From Subtercola sp. PAMC28395 (GTDB taxonomy: Bacteria; Actinomycetota; Actinomycetes; Actinomycetales; Microbacteriaceae): a stretch of 64,000 nucleotides of DNA. The stretch lies in the NCBI RefSeq assembly GCF_018889995.1, contig NZ_CP076547.1, forward strand, positions 62,001-126,000, given 5' to 3'. Position numbers and translations under genes: made by a program. The notes below the pieces were generated by a model. The model searched no databases. It worked only from the letters and a program-made list of their open reading frames with translations, and was not told the DNA's origin. Every line of letters begins with the position of its first letter. The stretch's first letter is position 1. Below are positions 54,011-62,981 of this stretch, in pieces.

Positions 54011-55654
54011 TCAGTGGTAGAAGTGGCGTTCCCCGGTGACGTACATCGTGACACCCGCCGCACGGGCGGCCTCGAACACCTCACTGTCGCGGACCGAACC
54101 ACCTGGTTGCACGACCGCCTTCACACGGGCATCCAGCAGCACCTGGAGGCCATCGGCGAAGGGGAAGAAGGCGTCGGACGCGGCGACCGACCCAGCGGCC
54201 CGGGCTCCGGCCCTGCTCACGGCGAGATGGCACGAATCGACGCGGTTGACCTGGCCCATCCCCACCCCGACAGACGCACCGTTCGAGGCAAGCAGGATGG
54301 CGTTGGACTTCACGGACCGGCACGCCTTCCAGGCGAATTCGAGGTCGCGGAGTGTGGCCTCGTCAGCCGGTTCGCCCGAGACGAGCTGCCACCCGGCCGT
54401 CGAATAGTCGACGAACGAATCCGCCTCCTGCGCGAGGAGTCCTCCGCTGATCTGCTTCAGCTCGATCGAGGGCCGTGCATAGTCGGCCGGGAGGCGCAGA
54501 ATGCGGAGGTTCTTCTTGGTCTGCAGGAGCTTCAGGGCATCCGGCTCGAAATCGGGCGCGACCAGTACTTCGGTGAAGATGTCTTTGACGGCCTCTGCCA
54601 TGCCCAGCGTCACGGTGCGGTTGGCGGCGATGACTCCTCCGAAGGCGGAGACAGGATCGCATTCGTGTGCGCGCAGGTGGGCGGACGCAATGGGATCGAG
54701 GGCCGTGGAGGAAGCGATGGCGATGCCGCACGGGTTCGCGTGTTTGATGATCGCCACGGCAGGGGCCCGGAAGTCGTAGGCCGCGCGCACAGCGGCATCG
54801 GCGTCGACGAAGTTGTTGTACGACATCTCCTTGCCGTTCAGCTGCGTGGCTTCAGCGATTCCGCGCCCATTCGGTTCGAGGTACAGGGCAGCGGACTGGT
54901 GGGAGTTCTCGCCGTACCGGAGGGTGCGTGAGAGCGTGACGCTGCGGTCGAGCACCTGCGGGAACCCCTTCTCACCGAGGGGAGCGGTCGGGTCGAAGAC
55001 GGATTCGGCGGCGAGCGCGCTGGCACCGAGCTGTTCGGCGAACCACGTTGCCACCGCAGTGTCGTACGCGGCGGTGTGGGCGAACGCCGTCGCAGCCAGG
55101 TGCCGTCGCATCTCGAGCGTCGTGCCCCCCGAGCCGATTGCGGCGAGGATCTCCGGATAGATGCCGGGCGACACCGCAATAGCGACGTTCGCGTGGTTCT
55201 TCGCCGAGGCGCGAACGAGGGCCGGGCCGCCGATGTCGATCTGTTCGATGACATCGTCACCCTCTGCGCCGCTGGCCACCGTCTCGGAGAACGGATAGAG
55301 ATTGACGACCACGAGCTGGAAGGCCTGGATCTCGAGTTGCTGGAGCTGGGCGATGTGCGATTCGAGTCGGAGGTCGGCGAGGATGCCGGCGTGCACGGAG
55401 GGGTGGAGCGTCTTCACCCTTCCGTCGAGCGACTCGGGGAAGCCGGTGATCGAGCTCACTTCGGTGACGGCGAATCCCGCCGCCGCGATGGTCTTCGCGG
55501 TCGAACCGGTCGAGACGATCTCGACGCCCGAGGCGCTGAGCGCCGCAGCAAGCTCAACGAGACCGGTCTTGTCACTCACCGAGATGAGGGCACGCTTGAT
55601 CGGAATGACGTCGCGATGGCGAAAGAGTGAGGGGTCGTGGCGTGAAGTGCTCAT
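54011..55654 (-). CDS. purH: Bifunctional AICAR transformylase / IMP cyclohydrolase
   Basis: PurH carries out the last two steps of IMP synthesis. The cyclohydrolase domain is at the N terminus ([42 protein letters not shown]). The transformylase domain follows ([40 protein letters not shown] with the catalytic Lys-His) and ends [11 protein letters not shown]. Length is 547 residues. The ATG overlaps the purN stop by four bases. 10-Formyl-THF is its cofactor, which links it to the ZTP-controlled glyA elsewhere in the window. Confidence 0.97.
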   Translation of the reverse strand: MSTSRHDPSLFRHRDVIPIKRALISVSDKTGLVELAAALSASGVEIVSTGSTAKTIAAAGFAVTEVSSITGFPESLDGRVKTLHPSVHAGILADLRLESHIAQLQQLEIQAFQLVVVNLYPFSETVASGAEGDDVIEQIDIGGPALVRASAKNHANVAIAVSPGIYPEILAAIGSGGTTLEMRRHLAATAFAHTAAYDTAVATWFAEQLGASALAAESVFDPTAPLGEKGFPQVLDRSVTLSRTLRYGENSHQSAALYLEPNGRGIAEATQLNGKEMSYNNFVDADAAVRAAYDFRAPAVAIIKHANPCGIAIASSTALDPIASAHLRAHECDPVSAFGGVIAANRTVTLGMAEAVKDIFTEVLVAPDFEPDALKLLQTKKNLRILRLPADYARPSIELKQISGGLLAQEADSFVDYSTAGWQLVSGEPADEATLRDLEFAWKACRSVKSNAILLASNGASVGVGMGQVNRVDSCHLAVSRAGARAAGSVAASDAFFPFADGLQVLLDARVKAVVQPGGSVRDSEVFEAARAAGVTMYVTGERHFYH

Positions 55655-56274
55655 GAGAGGGTGGAACTCCTAGGGGAATCGGGGTGGTTCGGGGTCAGTG
55701 CGAGCCTGTTGTTCGCGATGTCGAGCACAGCCTGGACGAGCAGTTCGCGTTCGACCACCTTGATGCGCTCGTGGAGGGAGCTTTCAGTGTCGTCGCTGCG
55801 CACGTCGACGGCCTGTTGCACAAGCACCGGGCCGGTGTCGACACCCTCATCGACGACATGCACCGTCACACCGGTCTCAAGCGCACCGGCCGCCAGCGCA
55901 TCGCGCACGGCGTGGGCACCGGGAAAGGCCGGAAGGAGGGCCGGATGGGTGTTGATGAGGTTCGGCGAGAGGGCGGTCACCACTCGCGGCGGCAGAATCC
56001 GCATGAAGCCGGCGCAGACAACCAGGTCGGGCGACCATTGCGTGATCTGTGCAAGCAGCTCGTCACCCCAGGCGGCACGCGAGTCGAACGACGACGGGTA
56101 GACAGTGAAGGCCGGCACACCGAATTCCTCGGCGAACGCGAGGCCCGCGGCATCGGTGTCGGAACCGACCGCAACCACCCGGGCAGGGTACTGGGCGTCG
56201 GTCGAAGCTTCGAGAAGGGCACGAAGGTTGGACCCACCGCCCGAAATGAGAACGACTATCGACAGCACCCACAC
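55651..56274 (-). CDS. purN: Phosphoribosylglycinamide formyltransferase 1
   Basis: PurN formylates GAR using 10-formyl-[19 protein letters not shown] binds the phosphate of [35 protein letters not shown] with the catalytic Asn/His pair, and [18 protein letters not shown] with the catalytic Asp are all present. Length is 207 residues. The GTG at 56274 is used; another GTG lies two codons later. The gene order perM-purN-purH is the same as in Mycobacterium (Rv0955-Rv0957). Confidence 0.96.
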   Translation of the reverse strand: MWVLSIVVLISGGGSNLRALLEASTDAQYPARVVAVGSDTDAAGLAFAEEFGVPAFTVYPSSFDSRAAWGDELLAQITQWSPDLVVCAGFMRILPPRVVTALSPNLINTHPALLPAFPGAHAVRDALAAGALETGVTVHVVDEGVDTGPVLVQQAVDVRSDDTESSLHERIKVVERELLVQAVLDIANNRLALTPNHPDSPRSSTLS

Positions 56275-56303
56275 AGTTTAGAGGCTCTGGCAGACGATGG
56301 TGT

Positions 56304-57542
56304 CTACTGCGCCGGGCTCTGCACGGGTTCCGCTGGCCGTCGACGCACGCCGGCAGCGACCAGGCCTGCCGACCCGGATACTCCGCAGCTGACGAACGCC
56401 CAGAGGAACACTGCCGAAGGATCGGGCCCGACGTCTGCCAGCCGGCCAGGGCCGATGGCGCCGCCTGACCACATCGCGAGCAGGGCGAGGAGGCCGGCAG
56501 CGACGAGGGCTGTTGCGAACCCCGTGCCGAGTGTTTGCCCGATTCCTCGCACGGTAAGGGCGAAGTGCAGCTCGGGCCGCGACCGCATCAGAGTCGTAAT
56601 GAGAAAGGTGATGACCACCGGCACGAGGAGTGCTATGAACCCGATCGCCGAGGAATGAGGGAGCGCCCCGAACACCGGCACCGAGGGAATCAGGCCCAGC
56701 TGGGTGCCGAGGGGTGAGACTGCCGTACCGGTTCCCAGCGCAAACCCCGGTCCGAGCATCCAACTGGCAGCCCAGATGGCGAGGTTCGGCATGAATGCGA
56801 TCTGCGCGATCGTGAGCGCCGCACCTCCGGCGATGCCGGATTGCAGCGATTCATAGAGTGAGACGACCGTCGAATAGTTCACCACCACGAGCAGTGCCAC
56901 GGCGAGCGCCCCGACCCCGACCATCGCCACGGCGATCGCCGCCCCGCCGCGAAGTGCAGCTGCTACGACGCTCTGAACGACCGTCGGCAGGGCATCCACC
57001 CGATCGCGCACCCCCGATCTCAGTGGGCTCTGCGTGCGAGCGATGCTCTCGATCGCTCCGGCGAGCAATCCCAGTGCGTAGATCGCCGGTACGAATACGA
57101 CGGCCTGGCGAAACGATGCGACGGCCACATCGGAGCGGGCGCTTGCGCAGACGAGGCCTGACAACAATCCGACTGTCACGATCCCGACGACGCCCCCGAA
57201 GAATGGATGCTCGGTGAAGCCCAGCCTGAGGCCGGACCGACGGCCGAGAAAGACCGTCAGTACGGCGAATCCGAGTGGTGTAATGCCGATCTCGAAGGGA
57301 ACGGCTGCGTGGTCGAGAGCGAGTTGTGCCGCAGTGCCGGCGTCGAGGGAGATGAGAACGTCGACACCGTTGCCGAGCATCCAGACGTCTGCGGCGGCTC
57401 GCCAGAAGACGATCCAGTCGATCGAGAGCGAGAACTGCGTCGCCCAGAGAACGGTCAGCATCACGAGCGGTATGCCGAGGCCCAGGGCGACAGTGAGCAG
57501 GGCGTCGAGCGCGGCCAGAAGGGCAGTGGTGGGCCGGTTCAT
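56304..57542 (-). CDS. perM: PerM-type (DUF6350) integral membrane protein
   Basis: The 412-residue protein is almost entirely hydrophobic, with about nine or ten helices. Direct adjacency to purN-purH matches mycobacterial PerM, a membrane protein needed for cell division under stress, and the LDWIVFWRAAADVW and PFEIGITPLGFAVLT regions fit DUF6350. ATG 57542 overlaps the stop of the preceding gene by one base (TGATG). The frame continues above it, but that part duplicates the coding of the previous gene. The role in division is known for Mycobacterium, inferred here. Confidence 0.8.
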   Translation of the reverse strand: MNRPTTALLAALDALLTVALGLGIPLVMLTVLWATQFSLSIDWIVFWRAAADVWMLGNGVDVLISLDAGTAAQLALDHAAVPFEIGITPLGFAVLTVFLGRRSGLRLGFTEHPFFGGVVGIVTVGLLSGLVCASARSDVAVASFRQAVVFVPAIYALGLLAGAIESIARTQSPLRSGVRDRVDALPTVVQSVVAAALRGGAAIAVAMVGVGALAVALLVVVNYSTVVSLYESLQSGIAGGAALTIAQIAFMPNLAIWAASWMLGPGFALGTGTAVSPLGTQLGLIPSVPVFGALPHSSAIGFIALLVPVVITFLITTLMRSRPELHFALTVRGIGQTLGTGFATALVAAGLLALLAMWSGGAIGPGRLADVGPDPSAVFLWAFVSCGVSGSAGLVAAGVRRRPAEPVQSPAQ

Positions 57543-58195
57543 CAGTGGAAAGCGATCTTCAGAAGGATCACGAAGACTCCGAGAAGGCCGGTGACCAGCG
57601 CTCCGAGAACCCTTCCCCATACGGGGCTGCCCCGGTCGGCGAGCGCGAGCCAGCCCAGCGCGGCGAGCAGGCCGACGGGCAGCAGGAGGGAGATCCTGTA
57701 TGCGGTCGCCTCACCCAGCACGCCCAGGGCCCCGAGAAGAAGGAACACGCACGGAAGCAGTGCGGAGTAGAGGAGCCCCGCGGCCCCGTGCAGGCTGTGG
57801 CGCAACGACTCGCTGAGCGGTAGTCCGAGTGAGGTCTTCGTACCGTAGTGGGCGATCGCCTCGGCGAAGACGTGGGCGATCCAGAAGACGATGACCGTGC
57901 CGAGTGTGGTGATGAGCACGTCTCGATCGCTGGCTTCATCTGCTGCCGTGCCGATGATCGCAGCAACGAGGAGCGTGCCGTAGATGGCCTGGGGTGTCAC
58001 GATCCGGCGGCGCATGCGCGTGTACCGGGAATCGTGACCATGCACCCCGGCAGGTGTCGATGCCGGTGCCGACGCCGACGCGTTCTCTGCCACGTGGAAA
58101 CCCCGAATCACATTGTCGAACCAAGAAGAGGCAGCACGAGAAGCGATGTCGGTCACTCGTGCTCTGGGAGCGCGTTGAGCGACTTCGTGGCCCAC
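57542..58195 (-). CDS. Membrane protein of unknown function upstream of perM
   Basis: After a polar N-terminal region of about 60 residues, four hydrophobic segments follow (GTLLVAAIIGTAAD, VLITTLGTVIVFWIAHVFAEA, LLYSALLPCVFLLLGALGVLG, LLLPVGLLAALGWLALA, plus a C-terminal one). The start is uncertain: GTG 58195 gives 217 residues, GTG 58093 gives 183; neither has a strong ribosome site, and the polar N-terminal region favours the shorter form. It is translationally coupled to perM (TGATG) and may assist it. I do not recognise the family. Confidence 0.6.
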   Translation of the reverse strand: MGHEVAQRAPRARVTDIASRAASSWFDNVIRGFHVAENASASAPASTPAGVHGHDSRYTRMRRRIVTPQAIYGTLLVAAIIGTAADEASDRDVLITTLGTVIVFWIAHVFAEAIAHYGTKTSLGLPLSESLRHSLHGAAGLLYSALLPCVFLLLGALGVLGEATAYRISLLLPVGLLAALGWLALADRGSPVWGRVLGALVTGLLGVFVILLKIAFH

Positions 58196-58218
58196 CCGTG
58201 ATGCACCACCTTAAACGT

Positions 58219-58248
58219 AACGGCCCTCCACCGTGATGGAGGGCCGTT
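58219..58248 (-). terminator. Terminator hairpin after sucCD
   Basis: AACGGCCCTCCA and TGGAGGGCCGTT form 12 perfect pairs around a six-base loop. On the minus strand it comes 43 bases after the sucD stop and is followed by ACGTTTAAGG. It is the clearest terminator of the TCA operon. Confidence 0.88.
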
Positions 58249-58290
58249 GCGTGCGGGTCGGGCAAGTCCGATCAGAAATCGGTACCCGGC

Positions 58291-59178
58291 TCAGAGTGCG
58301 AGGTAGATCTCCCTCAGGAGCGCGGCCGTCTCGCTCGGCGTCTTGCCGACGGTGACGCCCGCTGCTTCGAGCGCTTCCTTCTTGCCCTGGGCAGTGCCTG
58401 CGCCGTCGGAGACGATTGCACCGGCATGACCCATGGTCTTGCCCTCTGGCGCGGTGAATCCTGCGACATAGGCGACGACGGGCTTGGTCATGTTCGCTTT
58501 GATGAAGTCGGCCGCGCGCTCTTCGGCGTCACCGCCGATTTCACCGATCATGACGATGGCCTTGGTCTCGGGGTCGGCCTCGAACGCGGCGAGAGCATCG
58601 ATGTGGGTTGTGCCGATGATCGGGTCACCGCCGATTCCGATTGCTGTCGAGAAGCCGAGGTCACGGAGCTCGTACATCATCTGGTACGTCAGGGTGCCTG
58701 ACTTCGACACCAGGCCGATCGGGCCGGGCCCGGCGATGTTCGAGGGGATGATCCCCGCATTGGACTTCGAGGGTGAGATGATCCCGGGGCAGTTCGGCCC
58801 GAGGATGCGGGTCTTGTTGCCCTTCTGCTGGGCGAACGACCAGAATTCGGCCGAGTCGTGGATCGGGATGCCCTCGGTGATGACGACGGCGAGCGGAATC
58901 TCCGCTTCTACCGCTTCGAGCACGGCGCTCTTGGCAAAGGCCGGCGGCACGAAGATGACAGAGACGTCAGCCCCGGTCTCGGCCATGGCCTCAGCGACGC
59001 TGCCGAAGATCGGGAGGGTGTGCCCCTCGATCTCGACCGTCGTACCGGCTTTGCGCGGGTTGACGCCGCCGACGATCGTGGAGCCCGATGCGAGCATCCG
59101 GCCGGCGTGTTTGGTTCCTTCAGAGCCGGTCAGGCCCTGGATGATGATCTTGGAGTTCTCGTCGAGAAAAATCGACAT
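58291..59178 (-). CDS. sucD: Succinyl-CoA ligase, alpha subunit
   Basis: SucD binds CoA and carries the phosphohistidine. [22 protein letters not shown] is the CoA-binding Rossmann motif, and [21 protein letters not shown] holds the active His. FTAPEGK and [17 protein letters not shown] are also conserved. Length is 295 residues. It follows sucC by 48 bases and ends before a strong terminator. Confidence 0.97.
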   Translation of the reverse strand: MSIFLDENSKIIIQGLTGSEGTKHAGRMLASGSTIVGGVNPRKAGTTVEIEGHTLPIFGSVAEAMAETGADVSVIFVPPAFAKSAVLEAVEAEIPLAVVITEGIPIHDSAEFWSFAQQKGNKTRILGPNCPGIISPSKSNAGIIPSNIAGPGPIGLVSKSGTLTYQMMYELRDLGFSTAIGIGGDPIIGTTHIDALAAFEADPETKAIVMIGEIGGDAEERAADFIKANMTKPVVAYVAGFTAPEGKTMGHAGAIVSDGAGTAQGKKEALEAAGVTVGKTPSETAALLREIYLAL

Positions 59179-59226
59179 TGTTGTTCTCTTCCTGTTTCTG
59201 CGCGAGTGTGTGAAGTGGGGGGTTAC

Positions 59227-60396
59227 TTACGCAGCAGCGTGAGCGAGTTCGGCAGCCTTGTCGGCCGCTTCGTCCATGGTGTCGACGACGGTGACGAGCG
59301 GATTGTTGGCTTCAGCCAGAATGGCGCGGCCCTCGACGACGTTGTTGCCGTCGAGCCGAACCACGAGCGGCTTGGTGGCGGATGCGCCCAGTGTTGCGAG
59401 TGCACCGACGATTCCGTTTGCCACCGCGTCACAGGCGGTGATGCCACCGAAGACGTTGACGAACACGCTCTTCACCTGCGGGTCGTTCAGGATGACGTCG
59501 AGGCCGGCAGCCATGACAGCAGCGGATGCTCCACCACCGATGTCGAGGAAGTTGGCGGGTTTGACTCCACCGTGGCGCTCGCCGGCGTAGCTGACGACGT
59601 CGAGGGTGGACATCACGAGACCTGCGCCGTTGCCGATGATGCCGACTTCGCCGTCGAGCTTGACGTAGTTGAGGTTCGACTCCTTCGCCTTCGCCTCGAG
59701 CGGGTCGACTGCACCCTGGTCGACAAGGGATTCGTGGTTCGGGTGACGGAACTCCGCGTTCTCGTCGAGCGTGACCTTGCCGTCGAGGGCGATGACGTCG
59801 CCTTCTTCGGTGAGCACGAGCGGGTTCACCTCGACCAGTGTTGCATCTTCGCCCTTGAACACGTTCCAGAGCTTTGCAAGCACTGGGGCGACCTTGACGA
59901 CGAGTTCGTCGGAGAAGCCTGCCTTCGTGGCGATGTCGGTCGCTACGGCTTCATCGATGCCGACCACGGGATCGACGTCGATCTTCGCGAGCGCCTCGGG
60001 GCGTTCGACGGCGAGCTGCTCGATCTCCATGCCACCTTCGACACTGGTCATTGAGAGGAAGGTGCGGTTCGACCGGTCGAGGAGAATCGAGAAGTAGAAC
60101 TCCTGGGCGATTCGGGCACCGCCGGCGACCATGACGCGCTTGACGACGTGGCCCTTGATGTCGAGCCCGAGAATCGCCTTTGCTGCCGCCTCGGCTTCGT
60201 CTGGTGACTTCGCGACCTTGACGCCTCCGGCCTTGCCGCGGCCTCCGACCTTGACCTGGGCCTTCACCACGGTGACACCGCCGAGCTTCTCCGCTGCCGC
60301 ACGCACCTCTTCAGGGGTGTCGGCGATGATGCCCGGAAGAACCGGAACGCCATAGCTCTCGAACAGGTCTCGTGCCTGATATTCAAATAGATCCAC
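59227..60396 (-). CDS. sucC: Succinyl-CoA ligase (ADP-forming), beta subunit
   Basis: SucC is the nucleotide-binding half. [21 protein letters not shown] opens the ATP-grasp domain, and [19 protein letters not shown] binds the nucleotide. [28 protein letters not shown] holds the metal ligands, and NIFGGIT-like text is present as [18 protein letters not shown]. The GTG at 60396 gives 389 residues, the family norm; an upstream extension has no similarity. The shared palindrome lies 87 bases upstream of the start. Confidence 0.97.
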   Translation of the reverse strand: MDLFEYQARDLFESYGVPVLPGIIADTPEEVRAAAEKLGGVTVVKAQVKVGGRGKAGGVKVAKSPDEAEAAAKAILGLDIKGHVVKRVMVAGGARIAQEFYFSILLDRSNRTFLSMTSVEGGMEIEQLAVERPEALAKIDVDPVVGIDEAVATDIATKAGFSDELVVKVAPVLAKLWNVFKGEDATLVEVNPLVLTEEGDVIALDGKVTLDENAEFRHPNHESLVDQGAVDPLEAKAKESNLNYVKLDGEVGIIGNGAGLVMSTLDVVSYAGERHGGVKPANFLDIGGGASAAVMAAGLDVILNDPQVKSVFVNVFGGITACDAVANGIVGALATLGASATKPLVVRLDGNNVVEGRAILAEANNPLVTVVDTMDEAADKAAELAHAAA

Positions 60397-60482
60397 GCTT
60401 GTACATCCCATCCGCGTGCACTCAGCGGGCACGCGTTGCCTGGTTTCTGATAGAAAACGGTAGCCGGATGTCGCGACGCTCC

Positions 60483-60504
60483 ATGTCTCTCGAGATCGAG
60501 ACAT
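60483..60504 (-). promoter_or_regulatory. Palindromic motif before sucCD, shared with icd
   Basis: ATGTCTC (60483-60489) and GAGACAT (60498-60504) are perfect inverted arms around TCGAGATC. The first 21 bases share 18 positions with 47771-47791 before icd. Both sites are 70 to 110 bases before the start codon of a TCA-cycle gene. Confidence 0.6.
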
Positions 60505-60612
60505 CTAGACCGTTTCAAAGCCTACCCCTCCACAATGTGCCGGATTGGCCGACAGTGCACAAAATCACGGTTCCACGGCCGCAGTGTTGTTGCGTGGAAG
60601 GAATCTGGTTCC

Positions 60613-62217
60613 ATGAAACGAACCCTTCGCATCGCTCTGGCTCTTCTCGCGGCCCTTCTGGCCGCTGCGGGCATTCTCCTACTCGCTCCTTCTGCGTGGG
60701 CAGTCCACTCGACCAGCCACGGAGTGGGCTATCTCTCGGCCCGTGACGGCCGATCGTGGCTCGGCACACATCGGCTCGGCGACAACAACCTCGGACTCTG
60801 TCTGGAGGTGACGAAGCGGCCGCCAGAGGGCTCCGATCTGACCTACATCGAAGGTGATCGTGTCGGGCTGCGGGACGCGGACCTCACCGCCCGGCTCGCG
60901 TTCATCGCCCGGGAGTTCGTGACCACGACCGATCCGGACTGGGCCGCAGGGGCACAACTCGCGACGTGGAATCTCACAGGCCTCGGCGGCCACACCTCAT
61001 CGTGGTACGCCCAGCGCGCGAACGAGCACGCGCTGACCGTGTCGATCATTGCGGACCAGATCAGGGACCGAATGAATGGCCGTTCCGGAGCGTCGAGATC
61101 TGTGGCGGCCTCGGTAGCCCTGTCGTCCCTCGACTCCACGCCACTCACTGTGCGGAGCGAAATCACCGTGGATTTCGTCGGGACTGGCCGTTCCCAGCTT
61201 CCCCCGGGAAAGCACAGCGGAACACTGCATCTCACGGGAGCTGCCTTCCCTGACGGATCGATGACCCGCACAGTCGAGAACGGAGTGGACTACGCCATCA
61301 CTCCGACCGTTGGAAACTCCACGGCCGACGTGTCTGCCGTTGTCGACTACACGGGCCTGCCGTATGGCAATTCGATCTGGGTGGCCAAGGGTGCAAACGA
61401 TGTCCAGACACTGTTGGTTCCTCCGGCAACGCTTGCCTCGGCACATGCTTCGACGCACGAAAGCGGTATCTCACCGCTCCCGTTCGCTCCGGCCGTGCAG
61501 ACCCAGGCAAGCGCCCAGCGGGCCAGCACGGGCGCCGCGCTGAGCGACGAACTCGAACTGGGAGTGCGTGAGCCGCTGCAACAGGTTGCGAGCGTCGAAT
61601 CCGTGATTCAGCAGTGGGGCCTGTACACCGCACCCGATGGCTCCCAGCAACCCGTTCCCGTGACGATCGACAGCACTCTCGTGGGGCCCTTGGCTGAAGC
61701 TCCGACCGAGAGCCCTTCGGTTCCAGCGGATGCGCCGGTGGTGTGCACGGTGCACACCCTGGCGTCCAGCGGTCCCGGTAGGTACCAGACACCCGAGTGT
61801 GTGCTGCCGTCGCCGGGCTTCTACGTCTGGGTCGAATCGATCGACCCGAAGAAGACACCTCCAGACCTCGGCGGCGAGCGCATCCAGCCGTGGGTGTCTG
61901 CGTTCGGAATTGCAAGCGAGGTGACCCAGGTTGCGCCGACCACGCCCAGCCCGACTCCGCCTGCAATCGTGATCCCACCGACTGGCTCCTCTGGCACTTC
62001 GCCATCGCCTTCGCCGATGCCTTCCCCTGGCTTGGCGACGAGTTCGCCAGCTGCATCTGCACAGCTGGCCAGTACGGGCAGAGCGCGCGATGAGGTGTCG
62101 GGCGGGGCCGGTCTGGTACTTCTTGCTGCGGCTGGTGCGCTCGTGATCGGATCAGGGTCGATGCTCGTGACACGCGTAGTCTCGAGCCATGAGCGTGTTC
62201 ACCGACGTCGCCGCTGA
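60613..62217 (+). CDS. LAxTG-anchored surface protein with thioester-type N-terminal domain
   Basis: A signal peptide ends at ASA/SAWA-Val31. Near the mature N terminus, LGLCLEV (Cys63) and GAQLATWNLTG (Gln115) follow the spacing and context of the Cys and Gln of thioester (TQxA-type) domains, which link surface proteins to host or other surfaces. The C terminus has LASTG (residues 485-489), a hydrophobic helix and a basic tail, the layout of a sortase E substrate. A Pro/Ser-rich stalk precedes it. The ATG at 60613 has a GGAAGGAA site. No sortase lies in the window. Confidence 0.78.
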   Translation: MKRTLRIALALLAALLAAAGILLLAPSAWAVHSTSHGVGYLSARDGRSWLGTHRLGDNNLGLCLEVTKRPPEGSDLTYIEGDRVGLRDADLTARLAFIAREFVTTTDPDWAAGAQLATWNLTGLGGHTSSWYAQRANEHALTVSIIADQIRDRMNGRSGASRSVAASVALSSLDSTPLTVRSEITVDFVGTGRSQLPPGKHSGTLHLTGAAFPDGSMTRTVENGVDYAITPTVGNSTADVSAVVDYTGLPYGNSIWVAKGANDVQTLLVPPATLASAHASTHESGISPLPFAPAVQTQASAQRASTGAALSDELELGVREPLQQVASVESVIQQWGLYTAPDGSQQPVPVTIDSTLVGPLAEAPTESPSVPADAPVVCTVHTLASSGPGRYQTPECVLPSPGFYVWVESIDPKKTPPDLGGERIQPWVSAFGIASEVTQVAPTTPSPTPPAIVIPPTGSSGTSPSPSPMPSPGLATSSPAASAQLASTGRARDEVSGGAGLVLLAAAGALVIGSGSMLVTRVVSSHERVHRRRR

Positions 62218-62974
62218 GGGAATCCTGCTGGCCGGGGGCGGGCGGGCGATCCTACTGCAGATCGCCGACCCGGCCGTCGGGGCCGGGGTTGCCCGGCACA
62301 GTGACTTCGCACATCGCCCCCTCGACAGACTCACCAACACGGTGACGTACGCCTACGCAACGGTGTTCGCCACTGATGCCGAACTCGCAGCGATCGTCGA
62401 AAAGGTGAATCGTGCCCACGGCCCCGTCGTAGCGGCTGGAGACGGGACAACGCCGGGCTACAGTGCATTCGATCCGGATTCGCAGCTCTGGGTCGCGGCA
62501 ACCCTGTACGAAACTGCGCTCGGCGTGTACGAACGCGTTTTCGGGCCGCTGTGCCCGGTGTCAGCAGAGAACGTCTACCAGCAGTACAGCGTTCTGGGCA
62601 CAACACTTCAGGTTCCGCGGAACCGCTGGCCGACAGACCTCGCAGCATTTCGCCGGTACTGGGATGACGCCATCGGCAGACTCGAAGTCTCTGACGACGC
62701 ACGGCGGGTGGCTCATGACCTACTGCACCCGAGGGTTGCACCGATCTGGCTCAGGATTGCGATGCCCGTCGTACGTTTGTTCACCACCGGGCTACTGCCC
62801 GCCGAACTGAGAGTGGCGTATGCACTTCCGTGGAGCCGGGGGGCCGAGCGTCGATTCGCCATCGTCTTTGGGGCAATCGCTCTCGTCTACCGCGCCCTTC
62901 CCCGAAGTGTTCGTTCCCTGCCAATGCGCCACTATCTTGCACGTATGCGATCGGGCCTGGCGACGACACACTGA
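62189..62974 (+). CDS. Oxygenase MpaB family protein (DUF2236)
   Basis: The 261-residue protein fits the DUF2236 family: an N-terminal EGILLAGGGRAILLQIADPAVGAGVARHSDF region, RLTNTVTYAYATVFAT and the conserved DPDSQLWVAATLYET. Family members bind haem b through a His, for which His37 (ARHSDFAHRP) is a candidate. Known relatives include a latex-clearing protein and MpaB of mycophenolic acid synthesis. The start overlaps the surface protein gene by 29 bases, so the two are probably co-transcribed. The physiological substrate is unknown. Confidence 0.85.
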   Translation: MSVFTDVAAEGILLAGGGRAILLQIADPAVGAGVARHSDFAHRPLDRLTNTVTYAYATVFATDAELAAIVEKVNRAHGPVVAAGDGTTPGYSAFDPDSQLWVAATLYETALGVYERVFGPLCPVSAENVYQQYSVLGTTLQVPRNRWPTDLAAFRRYWDDAIGRLEVSDDARRVAHDLLHPRVAPIWLRIAMPVVRLFTTGLLPAELRVAYALPWSRGAERRFAIVFGAIALVYRALPRSVRSLPMRHYLARMRSGLATTH

Positions 62975-62981
62975 CCGCTGC

